Assembly (NCBI RefSeq): GCF_009768885.1
Contig: NZ_WSQA01000005.1
Span: 268,182-332,181 of the forward strand
Direction of reading: 5' to 3'
Length of the DNA: 64,000 bases
Origin: Sphingobacterium humi
Lineage (GTDB): Bacteria; Bacteroidota; Bacteroidia; Sphingobacteriales; Sphingobacteriaceae
Within the stretch, counting starts at the first letter, position 1. Every line of letters starts with the position of its first letter. Of the stretch, positions 17,651 through 27,814 are shown piece by piece. The notes beneath the pieces are model-generated. The model saw nothing but the letters and a program-made list of their open reading frames with translations. It did not search any database and was not told where the DNA came from. The position numbers were made by a program, and so were the translations under genes.

Positions 17651-18291
17651 CAGAGTCTTGTAGATGTATTTTTGTTTTTGTTTAAGGTATATCGAATATG
17701 CGTTGTTAGTTCAGAAGGGATTACTTCCATAATTTCTAAGGTATACACGTTTGGATCTATGCTGTCAAATAATCGGATGCCATTTTCTATAAATACAGGT
17801 GCAATATGGACGAACAACTCATCGACTAACCCGGCATTTAAGAACTGTTGCACTACGTTGGCTCCTCCAAAGATACGAATATCCTTGCCTTGTGCTGCTA
17901 GTTTTGCTTTTTCTAACGCACTTTCAATGCCGTCATTTATAAAGTAGAAGGTGGTGTTGCCTTCTTGTTTCCACGGGGCTCTAATTTCATGGGTCAGCAC
18001 AAAAACGTCTGTTTTATACATATTTGTTGGCCAACTGACTTCTCCCTCCTCAAACATCCGCTTGCCCATAATAAAAGCACCGGTTCGGTTGTTGGTATGA
18101 AGAATAAGCTCACCTTCGGGGCCATCTGTTTCCGTTGTTTCAATATTTAGGTAATCCCAGAATGCTTTTTGCGTAAGCATCCAGCCATGTATTTTTCCAA
18201 ATACACCCCCCATAGGATTGTTTGGGCCTCTATTGGTTCCTGCACAATATCCGTCCAGAGAGATGGCGCAGTCCACAATAATTTTGCTCAT
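17650..18291 (-). CDS. DHFR/RibD C-terminal domain family reductase (213 aa), copy 2
   Basis: This protein is a paralogue of the gene directly downstream and is alike along its full length: IIVDCAISLDGYCAG at the N-terminus, GKRMFEEGE, IRIFGGANVVQQFLNAGLVDE, and a shared VIPSELTTHIRY near the C-terminus. The tail has seven to eight extra residues (KNKNTSTRL). Two full-length intact copies suggest a stable two-subunit or two-substrate arrangement, as DHFR-fold reductases are often dimers. Function beyond NADPH-dependent reduction cannot be stated. Confidence 0.85.
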   Translation of the reverse strand: MSKIIVDCAISLDGYCAGTNRGPNNPMGGVFGKIHGWMLTQKAFWDYLNIETTETDGPEGELILHTNNRTGAFIMGKRMFEEGEVSWPTNMYKTDVFVLTHEIRAPWKQEGNTTFYFINDGIESALEKAKLAAQGKDIRIFGGANVVQQFLNAGLVDELFVHIAPVFIENGIRLFDSIDPNVYTLEIMEVIPSELTTHIRYTLNKNKNTSTRL

Positions 18292-18544
18292 TGCAATAGT
18301 TTATATTTAGTATAAAAAGAAAGTAGGTAATAAAAGCTTCGGCGAAATAAGCACCTATGATGCACATAGTCGATTTGTTACATCAGTTTCCCATATTCAA
18401 ATTTAATAAAAAACAGTTATAACAATTTCTTTATTTTTTATTAGTAAATATAATTTGGTTTTAAGTTATTTTAATTTTAATTGATTTAATCATATTGTTT
18501 TATATCGTTAATTGATTACATTAGGTTAACATAAGCATAAGAAT

Positions 18545-19111
18545 GTGAGATACAGTGAATTAACGGAGGATGAATTAATTGGTTTATTACAAGCAAGTAA
18601 TAAGCTTGCCTATACGGAGATTTATAACCGATATGCTGCACTTGTTTATTCTTTTACTTATCGTAGAACAGAGGAAAGGCAGGAGGCACAGGATATTGTG
18701 CATGAAGTATTTTTATTTTTATGGGAAAGGCGAGATACCTTGTTGATAAATAAAGGGATTTTACCATTTATGTACACTGTTGTACGGAATAAAATTCTCA
18801 ATAGAATAAAACATCAAAAAGTCTCAGCACGCTATATTGATAGTTTCCAACAATTTTTAGATTCGACAGAGGATAATGCAGATCATTTACTGCGATTCCA
18901 TGAATTGAATGAATTAATAGAACGTGAAGTAGCCGCTTTACCTGTGAAAATGCGGCAAGTTTTCGAACTCAGTCGAAAGACTGGTTATAGCCGTAAAGAT
19001 ATTGCTGAAAAGATGCAGGTATCTGAGGAAACGGTTAAAAGCCATATGCACCATGCGCTCAAAATTCTCAAACAAAAGTTGGGTGGATTATTTTTTTTAC
19101 TTTTCTTTTAA
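18545..19111 (+). CDS. FecI-like ECF RNA polymerase sigma factor
   Basis: The 188-aa product has sigma region 2 (about residues 22-90, with the AYTEIYNRYAALVYSF and DIVHEVFLFLW segments) and sigma region 4 (about 123-178, with a helix-turn-helix around GYSRKDIAEKMQVSEETVKSH). It is expected to direct transcription of the transport genes behind it when released by the FecR-type protein encoded 52 bases downstream. The frame opens with GTG; the only nearby ATG is out of frame, so GTG is taken as the start. The hydrophobic tail (GGLFFLLFF) is a common oddity of this group. Confidence 0.9.
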   Translation: MRYSELTEDELIGLLQASNKLAYTEIYNRYAALVYSFTYRRTEERQEAQDIVHEVFLFLWERRDTLLINKGILPFMYTVVRNKILNRIKHQKVSARYIDSFQQFLDSTEDNADHLLRFHELNELIEREVAALPVKMRQVFELSRKTGYSRKDIAEKMQVSEETVKSHMHHALKILKQKLGGLFFLLFF

Positions 19112-19163
19112 CCCCTAGCGTTTTTTAAGTTGTCATATAGGTAATAAACCCGAATGACAATCC

Positions 19164-20324
19164 ATGACGCAGAAACAAGCGAAACAGATAATTGAAAATT
19201 GGCAAGCTGGTCTTTCTTCTGACGAAGAGATTAAGTTGCTTGAAGATTGGTTGCTTTATTCCAATTTAAGAGAGCTGGACTTACCTGAAAAAGAATTGCA
19301 GCAAGAGTTACAGCTTATCCATGATAAATTATTTCCTATTAAACAGATTTCTCCACTTAAAAGGATGCTTCCTTATGCGGCAGCCATCCTATTGATTGGC
19401 CTGACTGGCCTATGGTTTGCCAAGGAGACGATTTGGCAAGATAAGGACAAGGATTTTATAGAAATTTCATGGGAAAATAGTGGGATAAAGGCTGCTAGTC
19501 CTCAAGCCACCCTTACCCTGTCAGATGGGAAAACACTTCAATTAAGCTCGGAACATGATGGTATAAAAATGGGAGAGGATATCACTTATGCTGATGGGCA
19601 ATTTCTTACGACCTCGTCAGATCCTAATTTAGATAAAAACAGAGAAAATCATCTTTTAAAGTTATCCACACCGCGTGGCGGAATTTATCAGTTGGAATTG
19701 TCTGATGGAACCAAAGTTTGGTTAAATGCTGCTAGTGAAATAACTTATTCATCCAAAATAAACCAACAAAAAAGGGAAATCTTTTTATCAGGTGAAGCTT
19801 TTTTTGAAGTAAAACCTTTAAAGGATAAGGATGGTCAAAAAGTTCCATTTATCATCCATACTTCGTCTCAAAAGATTGAAGTTGTAGGAACTTCCTTTAA
19901 TGTTTTTTCTTACAGCGATGAAGAAATCTCTAAAACAACATTGATAGAAGGGCTTGTAGATGTTGCTGCAATAGGCTTTCAGGGGAAGAAACGATTAAGT
20001 CCAGGAAGGCAAGCAGTCATAAAATCCAAAGAAGGTGAAATCCTAATTCGTGACGTGAATACGGTTCATGAAATGGGTTGGAAAAACAGCACGTTCGACT
20101 TTGATGATGAACCTTTGCACATGATCATGCGCAAAATTAGTAGATGGTATAATGTTGATGTTCATTTCTTGTCAGACGTAAATCAACAAGAACGGTTTGG
20201 CGGAAGTTTTCCTAGGACAGCAAACATTCAAGATGTATTAAGAAAAATAGAACTTACCGGAGATATAAAATTCAAAATTGAAGGGGGAAATAACAAAGAA
20301 AGGAGGATAATCGTTATGAAATAA
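19164..20324 (+). CDS. FecR family anti-sigma factor
   Basis: This 386-aa protein has a cytoplasmic N-terminal part that would bind the sigma factor, one membrane segment (about residues 69-87, LPYAAAILLIGLTGLWF), and a periplasmic FecR domain with the characteristic STPRGGIYQLELSDGTKVWLN-like stretch, followed by a C-terminal DUF4974-type domain (FDFDDEPLHMIMRKISRWY). In family members the periplasmic part senses the STN domain of the cognate outer-membrane receptor and frees the sigma factor. The SusC encoded next carries such an STN domain, so the three genes form a complete cell-surface signalling chain. Confidence 0.93.
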   Translation: MTQKQAKQIIENWQAGLSSDEEIKLLEDWLLYSNLRELDLPEKELQQELQLIHDKLFPIKQISPLKRMLPYAAAILLIGLTGLWFAKETIWQDKDKDFIEISWENSGIKAASPQATLTLSDGKTLQLSSEHDGIKMGEDITYADGQFLTTSSDPNLDKNRENHLLKLSTPRGGIYQLELSDGTKVWLNAASEITYSSKINQQKREIFLSGEAFFEVKPLKDKDGQKVPFIIHTSSQKIEVVGTSFNVFSYSDEEISKTTLIEGLVDVAAIGFQGKKRLSPGRQAVIKSKEGEILIRDVNTVHEMGWKNSTFDFDDEPLHMIMRKISRWYNVDVHFLSDVNQQERFGGSFPRTANIQDVLRKIELTGDIKFKIEGGNNKERRIIVMK

Positions 20325-20517
20325 TACAGATTAATTTATTTCCATGATTTTATCCTACAAAAAAAAGTACCGGAAATGTTCGTAGCATCCCCAGTACCAA
20401 AGTAGTTTAATAAAAAACCAGTAACCAGTTTTTATTGAAACCTAACAAACTTAGGTAAAATCCAAGTGTTGAACAAGGATTTTTCTGAGCAACTTAGGTT
20501 GTAAGTCTGTTAAAACC

Positions 20518-23500
20518 ATGAAAATTATGAAACAACCAATGGCTTGCTGTATACGGCGAAATTGCGTTATACCAAGTCAACTTATCCTAATACTCAGGAT
20601 TATGAAATTAACAATATTCATTTTATCTGTGTTTTTTCTACATGTGACAGCAAAAGATGGTTATGCCCAAAAAATCAACCTGAGGAAGGGAGAAATTACC
20701 TGGAAGACATTTTTCGCTGAAATCGAAGGTCAAACGCCTTATACAGTTTTTTATAAACTGAAGGACCTGCAGCAATCACGCTCTTTATTGACAGTAGAGG
20801 AGGGGGCTATTGATTTAAAAGAAGCTCTGTCACGATATTTATCACCTCAAAATTTAAGCTATACGATTGATGGCAATACCATTGTTATAAAACGTTCGAA
20901 GGCTTTGCCTAGTACAAATGTAAGGCAGATTGCTATGTCGAATTCAGGACTTCCTGAACGGCAGCAAGATTCTGTATCTGGACGTATTGTAGACCAACAA
21001 GGAAAGCCGTTGGAAGGAGTTACCATTCGAATTAAAGGAAAAGTTATGGCCACTAGCACAAATCGAAGTGGTTATTTTTTCCTATCAGATGTATACAAAG
21101 GTGATTACATCGATATCTCCCATGTAGGCTATGCTAGTAAAGAAATCTTAGCATCCCAAACGTTGGGAACCATTGTTTTGGAAACAGCGGTTTCATCCTT
21201 AAACGAAGTTTCTGTTTTAATTAATACGGGTTATCAAACCATTAATAGAGAGCGTAGCGCTGGCTCTTTTTCGAAGCCAAATATGGCTGTTTTTCAAGAT
21301 CGTACATTTTCAACAAATGTTTTACATCGATTGGATGGACTGATTCCAGGATTGACAATTAATCATTCTCCGGCTGCCAGCTCCAATCCTTTGTTAATTC
21401 GTGGACTTTCTTCCCTAAATGCACGTAGAGCACCATTATATATTGTAGATGGTGTTCCTTTCGAAAACATTGAGGATTTAAATGCCAACGATATCGAAGA
21501 TATCAATGTGCTGAAGGATGCAACAGCTGCATCCATTTGGGGAGCCCGTGGTGCAAATGGGGTTATTGTACTTACAACCAAAACTGGCAAACCGAATGAA
21601 GCTTTTTCCCTCAATTATAATGCATATGTACAATTACAAGGTAAGCCCATAATTGATTATTATCCTGTATTGAATGCTGCGGAATATATTCGTGCGGCAG
21701 AAGAGATTTTTAATCCTGTGCTTAACAACTGGAATAACTTGGCATCAAGACCCGTTGGAATGTTAGCTCCACACGAAGTAATTATGTATAACCAATATAG
21801 AGGGGTAATTACTGAAAGTAAAATGCGCCAGCAGTTGGATAGCCTTTCTGGATTAGATAACAGAGGTCAGATGCGGGATTTATGGTATAGAGATGCTGTT
21901 GTTTCCAATCAAACCTTATCAGGAAGAGGGGGATGGAAGAATTATGGAATTTACGCTTCATTAACTTATGCGAACCAAAAAGATGCTACGCCGAAAAATA
22001 AGAATCAGAATTATAAATTAAATATCAGGCAAGATTTCAATTGGAAAGATCGGTTAAAGGTTCATCTTATTTCGGATTTAAATAGTAATAATGTGAACAG
22101 GATGAATCCATATACCCCTGACAATAGATTTATACCTTATGCGCTATTTAGAAATTCAGCAGGAGAGGACTTGTCTATGTCCTGGCTAATGCGTTCTGAT
22201 TCTTTACAGAATTTATATCAAGATAAAAGCCGCATTAGTCTTGATTTTAATCCATTATATGATTTCGATAAAACAAGGGTCAATCAAGAAAGGCTGTATG
22301 CACGATTAAATGCTGGGATAAAGCTGAAAATCATTAAAGGGTTAAATTTTGAAAGCACCTATGGATTGCTAAGAAGTGGACAAGAAGTGGTTACAATGCA
22401 AGATCAAGAGGCTTATACCACACGTGCAGAAGTAGTTAATTTTACGGTAGCAGCTAGCACACCTGGCGGTGCTCCGACCTATTACTTACCAAATACTGGA
22501 GCGAAACGGACAACCTTCAATATGAAAGAAAACCACTGGACTTTTCGAAATCAATTGGTATTGAATCAAGATTGGGACAATAGAAAACATGAAATCAATG
22601 GACTTGTTGGGATGGAAAGTCAACAACAGTCGACATGGTCTTCATCGAATGTGGTTCGTGGCTATAATGAGAAACTTATGACCTATGCCGTGATTGACTA
22701 TAAAAGTCTCTCTTCAGCAGGAAATGGGGTAAGTAATCCGGTGATGCCAAATTCTTTTAGTAGAAGTACGTTGGTCGCAGATTTATTTAATGAAACAGAA
22801 GATATTTATCGGTTCTTATCCTACTATGCAAATGCTTCATATACCTATAGCAGAAGGTATACCTTGAATGCTAGTTTCAGGATTGATGAGTCAAACTTGT
22901 TTGGTAAGGATCGTTCGGCGCAGAATAAGCCTGTTTGGAGTTTAGGTGTTGCATGGAATGTTGGCAGTGAAGCCTTTTTGAAAGAAGTACCTTGGGTTAA
23001 CCAATTGTTTTTACGTGCAACCTATGGTCTGGCAGGAAATTCACCGAATATAGGTACAGCGGCTTCCTATGATATTTTAATTGCAAGCAGGAATACTGTA
23101 TTTCCAGGAGGTGACGGACTTACCATCGGTACACCAGGTAATACTAAACTAAATTGGGAATCTACGCGGATAAGCAATATCGGAATGGATTTTAAGTTTT
23201 TCCAAAGTAAGTTGTTTGGATCATTGGATTATTATCAGAAGCATACAGAAAATCTTATTGGTATGATGCCAGTAAATGCATTCACTGGATTTGCCAATAT
23301 ACCTGGAAACTTTGGGAGTATGCGAAATCAAGGCGTAGAATTATCATTAGGAGCTTCGTTATTGGAAACGAAAGATTGGTATTGGAGTCTAGGACTTAAT
23401 GCTGCATATAATAATAATAAAATAACTGATTTAAATCTAACTAGTCCAATAGCAAATGGCAATAGCCTTGTTACCCAACAGTATTATATTGATTATCCAT

Positions 23501-24189
23501 CTTATGCACTTTTCGCTTATCAATATGCAGGTTTAGATGATTTAGGAGATCCGCAAGTCATGCTTGCTTCGGGTGAAAAATCGAAAACCAGAAACATTAC
23601 GATGCCTGAAGATATCTTATTTATGGGAACCACACAACCACCATGGAGTGGGGGGTTCCAGCACCTTCTGTCCTTCAAAAATCTTTCTTTTTCAGTGAAC
23701 GGCATTTTTAATCTTGGCCATGTGATGCGGAAAGATGTAAACCAATTATGGGCTGGAGGACGATTGTTTTCCTATGACGGGCAAGGGTATTTTCATTCAG
23801 GAAATGTTCACCATGAATTTGTAGATCGTTGGAAATCAGCAGGGGATGAGCAACATACAAATATTCCATCCTATGTGGAAACATCTGCTATTAATAGCTC
23901 TCGAAGAGATGTGAATTACTATAAATTGGCTGATATCAATGTGCTTTCAGCCTCATTTATTAAAATCCGTGATATTTCCTTAGCCTATCGGTTGCCAAAT
24001 CAACTTGTGCAAAAGATGTATATGAAAGATTTAAGAGTTCGAGCACAGTGGTCTAATCTAATGCTATGGAAAGCTAACAAGGAAAACATTGATCCAGAGT
24101 TTTGGGGAAATGGACATACAGATGGAGGGACAAGGTCGGTTCCAATCAATCAAGGAACCCTGTCTTTTGGTCTCGATTTCCGTTTTTAA
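20518..24189 (+). CDS. SusC/RagA TonB-dependent transporter with STN signalling domain
   Basis: The 1223-aa product is an outer-membrane beta-barrel that imports a ligand using TonB energy. Order of domains: signal peptide (hydrophobic core starting MKLTIFILS at residue 29, ending near AKDGYAQ), STN domain (about 55-125) that talks to FecR, a carboxypeptidase-regulatory-like beta-sandwich (about 153-222, SGRIVDQQGKPLEGVTIRIKG), plug with the SusC-specific INTGYQ and IWGARGANGVIVLTT segments, then the barrel ending in phenylalanine. Internal starts at residue 29 (20602) or residue 4 are possible; a long N-terminus before the signal is common in STN-containing SusC. Its SusD partner follows after 33 bases. 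Confidence 0.93.
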   Translation: MKIMKQPMACCIRRNCVIPSQLILILRIMKLTIFILSVFFLHVTAKDGYAQKINLRKGEITWKTFFAEIEGQTPYTVFYKLKDLQQSRSLLTVEEGAIDLKEALSRYLSPQNLSYTIDGNTIVIKRSKALPSTNVRQIAMSNSGLPERQQDSVSGRIVDQQGKPLEGVTIRIKGKVMATSTNRSGYFFLSDVYKGDYIDISHVGYASKEILASQTLGTIVLETAVSSLNEVSVLINTGYQTINRERSAGSFSKPNMAVFQDRTFSTNVLHRLDGLIPGLTINHSPAASSNPLLIRGLSSLNARRAPLYIVDGVPFENIEDLNANDIEDINVLKDATAASIWGARGANGVIVLTTKTGKPNEAFSLNYNAYVQLQGKPIIDYYPVLNAAEYIRAAEEIFNPVLNNWNNLASRPVGMLAPHEVIMYNQYRGVITESKMRQQLDSLSGLDNRGQMRDLWYRDAVVSNQTLSGRGGWKNYGIYASLTYANQKDATPKNKNQNYKLNIRQDFNWKDRLKVHLISDLNSNNVNRMNPYTPDNRFIPYALFRNSAGEDLSMSWLMRSDSLQNLYQDKSRISLDFNPLYDFDKTRVNQERLYARLNAGIKLKIIKGLNFESTYGLLRSGQEVVTMQDQEAYTTRAEVVNFTVAASTPGGAPTYYLPNTGAKRTTFNMKENHWTFRNQLVLNQDWDNRKHEINGLVGMESQQQSTWSSSNVVRGYNEKLMTYAVIDYKSLSSAGNGVSNPVMPNSFSRSTLVADLFNETEDIYRFLSYYANASYTYSRRYTLNASFRIDESNLFGKDRSAQNKPVWSLGVAWNVGSEAFLKEVPWVNQLFLRATYGLAGNSPNIGTAASYDILIASRNTVFPGGDGLTIGTPGNTKLNWESTRISNIGMDFKFFQSKLFGSLDYYQKHTENLIGMMPVNAFTGFANIPGNFGSMRNQGVELSLGASLLETKDWYWSLGLNAAYNNNKITDLNLTSPIANGNSLVTQQYYIDYPSYALFAYQYAGLDDLGDPQVMLASGEKSKTRNITMPEDILFMGTTQPPWSGGFQHLLSFKNLSFSVNGIFNLGHVMRKDVNQLWAGGRLFSYDGQGYFHSGNVHHEFVDRWKSAGDEQHTNIPSYVETSAINSSRRDVNYYKLADINVLSASFIKIRDISLAYRLPNQLVQKMYMKDLRVRAQWSNLMLWKANKENIDPEFWGNGHTDGGTRSVPINQGTLSFGLDFRF

Positions 24190-24222
24190 TTCTTAATGGT
24201 TTTACGTTAAATCTAAACTATC

Positions 24223-25656
24223 ATGAATAGTTTCAAAAATATAACAAAGATAGGATTGCTACTGCTGGTCATGTTATCATTTCTTTCTTGCAGTAAATCC
24301 TTTCTAGAAATAGAGCCGAGGGGGAAATTGATTTCTCGTAGTTTCAAGGATTATGATCTCCTATTCAATAATTTGAATGTATTAAACACAGATGTGAATA
24401 CAAATGTCCCAATGGGGGATGAAGTAATTATGTTGGAACCGTATGCAGCATCAGCAGATATTCGTACGCAGCGATTATTTCGTTGGGAAGATGTTATTTA
24501 TGAGCCCAATGAAAATTCAAGAGAATTAGCCGTGCTCATGCTGCAGCTATATACTTATAATAAGATAGCCAATGAGGTACTCGATGTGCAAGATGGTACA
24601 AAAGCAGATAGAGAGGCTTTGCAGGCCGAAGCTAGGGCAAATCGGGTTTGGAGTAATTTTATGCTTGTTAATTATTATAGTAAACCCTATCTAGCTGCTA
24701 CTGCTGGACAAGACCTAGGCTTTCCGATAGTAACAACATCCGATGTGACCACAAGCTCCTTTACCCGGCCTTCAGTTCAGGAGAATTATGATTTTATGCT
24801 GAAGGAATTGCAAGAGTCTATTCCGTTAATTCCCAAAAATCCAGTAGTTCGCGCACGCTTATCAAGAGCTGCCGCAAAGGGATTACTAGGGAAATTATAC
24901 GTTTTTATGGGTAAATATGATCTTGCAATTACCGCTTTTAACGATGCTTTGTCTGATTTACCAACCAATTTTGCCACCGAATTGATAGATTATAATATCA
25001 CAACAGCTCCAGGTGGTGGGTGGATCTCTAATCCGAATACAATTATTTCAGGAATGCCAGCAGGCTGGATAAATACAGAGAATTTACTAGTAAAACAGTT
25101 TTCTAATGGATTTACGGGCTCATTTAATTATTTATTAGTAGGCCCAAGAACCTTTTCGCTATACAATTCGGATGATAGGCGCTTGTTTTTCTTTTCAAGT
25201 TTTGCGAACGGCGGTACTGCATTATTACCGGGTATTAAACGGAGAAACGGCCCTTCGCAAGGGCAATTCGGCCTGATTCTACCAGATATATACCTCCTAA
25301 GAGCGGAAGCCAAGGCTAGAACAAATGATATTGCAGGAGCAATCCAGGATCTTGAAACCTTACGTAAAAAAAGAATGCCGGCAAATAGTGCTACTGTATC
25401 GATTACACAAAAAGATGAACTCATAAGGTTTATTATCGATGAGCGTATTCGTGAATTTGCTGTTTTAGGTTATAGATGGTTGGATATGCGGCGACTTTCA
25501 ACAGACCCTCTTTTTCAAAATATAACATACAAGCATCAACTATACGATGCATCCGGAGAAGTTAAATCAGAATATACCTTACGTCCAGAACGTATGGTAC
25601 TGCGGTTTCCGGATAGGGTCATGCTAGAGAATCCTAGCATGCCTAATAACCCCTAG
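24223..25656 (+). CDS. SusD/RagB family substrate-binding lipoprotein
   Basis: This 477-aa lipoprotein has a lipobox ending at SFLSC and the start SKSFLEIEPRGK typical of SusD proteins. It forms the lid over the SusC barrel and binds the ligand at the cell surface. TPR-like helical segments are visible (LGKLYVFMGKYDLAITAFNDAL and EAKARTNDIAGAIQDLETLRKKR regions), followed by the family's C-terminal IIDERIREFAVLGYRWLDMRRL motif. It belongs to the FecI-FecR-SusC transport unit, with the ABC transporter genes starting 38 bases downstream. No polysaccharide-degrading enzyme is encoded nearby, so the ligand may not be a glycan. Confidence 0.93.
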   Translation: MNSFKNITKIGLLLLVMLSFLSCSKSFLEIEPRGKLISRSFKDYDLLFNNLNVLNTDVNTNVPMGDEVIMLEPYAASADIRTQRLFRWEDVIYEPNENSRELAVLMLQLYTYNKIANEVLDVQDGTKADREALQAEARANRVWSNFMLVNYYSKPYLAATAGQDLGFPIVTTSDVTTSSFTRPSVQENYDFMLKELQESIPLIPKNPVVRARLSRAAAKGLLGKLYVFMGKYDLAITAFNDALSDLPTNFATELIDYNITTAPGGGWISNPNTIISGMPAGWINTENLLVKQFSNGFTGSFNYLLVGPRTFSLYNSDDRRLFFFSSFANGGTALLPGIKRRNGPSQGQFGLILPDIYLLRAEAKARTNDIAGAIQDLETLRKKRMPANSATVSITQKDELIRFIIDERIREFAVLGYRWLDMRRLSTDPLFQNITYKHQLYDASGEVKSEYTLRPERMVLRFPDRVMLENPSMPNNP

Positions 25657-25694
25657 ACGGCTTAGTTTATTTCACACATTTCAAATTATTAAAG

Positions 25695-26390
25695 ATGTTA
25701 CAAATCGTAGACTTGAATAAAAAGTATGGGGACTTCCATTCCCTAAAAAATCTAAATTTAATTGTTAATCCTGGTGAAGTGTTTTGCTTACTCGGTCAAA
25801 ATGGAGCCGGTAAAACTACGACTATCAACCTCTGCTTGGGGTTTATTCCTCCAACTTCAGGTTATATTAAAATCGATGGCGAACAGGTTAATGATAAAAG
25901 TAGTTCTGTTAGTAGTAAAGTCGCTTATATTCCAGAAGTCGTGATGTTATATGGCAATTTAACCGGGCTGGAAAACCTTGATTTTTTTAGTCGATTGGCT
26001 GGTTTTAAATACGCTAATAGCCAATTGGAAAGCTTTTTATCGGAGGCAAACCTTCAAAAAGAAGCTCATGCAAAAAGGGTAGGAGGCTATTCAAAAGGGA
26101 TGCGTCAGAAAGTTGGAATCGCTATCGCCTTAGCAAAAAATGCCAAACTTATTTTTATGGATGAACCTACAAGCGGATTGGATCCAAAAGCAACAGATGA
26201 GTTTTCGAAGATCGTATTACGCTTAGGAGAACAAGGAAAGGCGGTGTTGATGGCTACTCATGATATATTTAATGCGGTAAACATCGGAACGCATATAGGT
26301 ATTATGAAAGATGGTCAGCTTATCCACTCCTTACAAAACAGTGATATCAATCCAAATCAATTACAGAAATTATATTTAGAAACCATTTAA
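25695..26390 (+). CDS. ABC transporter ATP-binding protein
   Basis: The 231-aa ATPase has all motifs intact: Walker A GQNGAGKT (34-41), signature YSKGMRQKVG in place of the usual LSGGQ (common in ABC-2 exporters), Walker B LIFMDEPTSGLDP and the switch His in MATHD. It is of the CcmA/NatA/DrrA type that energises ABC-2 permeases. Two permease genes follow within 12 bases, so a heterodimeric transporter is expected in the inner membrane. Its placement behind FecI-FecR-SusC-SusD suggests it moves the same ligand, a toxic by-product, or an exported ligand-binder. Confidence 0.92.
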   Translation: MLQIVDLNKKYGDFHSLKNLNLIVNPGEVFCLLGQNGAGKTTTINLCLGFIPPTSGYIKIDGEQVNDKSSSVSSKVAYIPEVVMLYGNLTGLENLDFFSRLAGFKYANSQLESFLSEANLQKEAHAKRVGGYSKGMRQKVGIAIALAKNAKLIFMDEPTSGLDPKATDEFSKIVLRLGEQGKAVLMATHDIFNAVNIGTHIGIMKDGQLIHSLQNSDINPNQLQKLYLETI

Positions 26391-26401
26391 AGCCTATAAA
26401 T

Positions 26402-27814
26402 ATGAACAAATATTGGAATATTATACGGTATGAATGGTTACTGCTGCGAAGAGATCGAGCATTTGCCATTCTGTTTGGTTTCGTATTGGTATTGAGTCTG
26501 TATACCATTTTCGTAGGGTATAAAAAGTACCAATATGTAAAGCAGCAACGTGAGCAAGCTGCGAGTAAACAGAGAAAGTTATTTTTAAATCAAGGTGAAG
26601 TGAATGCGCATATGGCAGCACACTATGGTTATATTGTTGTGAAACCAAGTTCGCTATTAAGTTTTGTTGACCCAGGGGTAGAACCTTATACCGGTACGAC
26701 GATACGATTGGAAGCACACCAACAAAATGATCCTGTATTTGTGCCGGCATCAGGCCAATCTTCACTGATCAGGTTTGGCGAGCTTTCCTTCGGACTCCTA
26801 TTACAAGTGATTTTTCCGCTCCTCATCATTTTTAGTAGTTATCGAAGTGTCATTAATGATCGTGAAAATGGAACTCTGAAGCTTTTGCTCAGTCAAGGCG
26901 TCAGTCTTCGAACCTTAATATTAGGGAAGGTTTTGACTTATACCATGATCTATTTATTTTTCTTGATTATATCCGTGCTGATTTATGCTTTATTGGTAAA
27001 GATGGAAATTGGCACCTATGCTTGGGATCAGATCCTATATCGATTGCTGTTCATGATTCTTATTTATTTTCTTTACTATTTTATCATTGCATCAATTACG
27101 GTCTTTCTATCGGCAGTATATAATTCATCGTCTGCATTGTTAGTGACTTTACTGGCGCTTTGGTTTGTTTTTTCTATTATCATGCCTAAGGCAACAGCTA
27201 ATTTTGGTGCTCAATATGCGCCGCTTCAATCGAAGCAATCTTTCAATAAATCCATGGTTGAAGCATCAAAAACAGGAATTGACAACCTGCCTCCAATTGA
27301 GGAGTACAAACAGCATTTTCGAGATTCATTAATGAAAGCTTATCACGTAACTGACTTAAAGGATCTTCCGTTTCGGTCGAGCGGAGTCTTAATGCAAGCA
27401 GATGAAACATATAGAAATGTAATCTATGATCATGCTTTCGGAGGTTATAAGGATACTATTCGATTGCAAAACTCTATTGCCACTTTCTCAAGTTTGTTAA
27501 ACCCTTTTCAAGCGATAAAAAATTTATCCATGGCAATTTGTGCCAGCGATGTAGAGCATCATTTTCTATTCTTGGAACAAGGGGAGAAGTACCGACGAAA
27601 ATTAGTAGCAGAACTGAATCACCAAGATGCCTATGGAGAGCATGAAGATGTTAGTAAAGACTATTTCCATCGAATTCCAGATTTTAGCTATCAAAGTCCA
27701 AGTATAGCATGGAGTATTGCAAGACGAAAATTAGAGTTAACATCAATTGGCCTATGGAGTGTCATACTCCTAGGTTTACTTATTTCTGGAACCCTATTTA
27801 TAAAGAAGATATGA
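26402..27814 (+). CDS. ABC-2 type permease, DUF3526-like (470 aa), first copy
   Basis: The protein has an N-terminal membrane anchor (about residues 21-40), a large extracytoplasmic loop, a cluster of four to five membrane segments near residues 130-260 including the ABC-2 signature region SVINDRENGTLKLLLSQGVSLRTLILGK, a second large loop (about 270-440) and a final membrane segment at the C-terminus. This layout is that of DUF3526-type ABC-2 permeases. Its stop overlaps the start of the second permease gene (ATGA), which indicates equal production of both. Confidence 0.88.
   Translation: MNKYWNIIRYEWLLLRRDRAFAILFGFVLVLSLYTIFVGYKKYQYVKQQREQAASKQRKLFLNQGEVNAHMAAHYGYIVVKPSSLLSFVDPGVEPYTGTTIRLEAHQQNDPVFVPASGQSSLIRFGELSFGLLLQVIFPLLIIFSSYRSVINDRENGTLKLLLSQGVSLRTLILGKVLTYTMIYLFFLIISVLIYALLVKMEIGTYAWDQILYRLLFMILIYFLYYFIIASITVFLSAVYNSSSALLVTLLALWFVFSIIMPKATANFGAQYAPLQSKQSFNKSMVEASKTGIDNLPPIEEYKQHFRDSLMKAYHVTDLKDLPFRSSGVLMQADETYRNVIYDHAFGGYKDTIRLQNSIATFSSLLNPFQAIKNLSMAICASDVEHHFLFLEQGEKYRRKLVAELNHQDAYGEHEDVSKDYFHRIPDFSYQSPSIAWSIARRKLELTSIGLWSVILLGLLISGTLFIKKI

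Noticed and set aside
27709..27810. Upstream extension of the second ABC permease
   Set aside because: It lies within the first permease gene; the ATGA overlap start at 27811 gives a protein of the same length as its paralogue.
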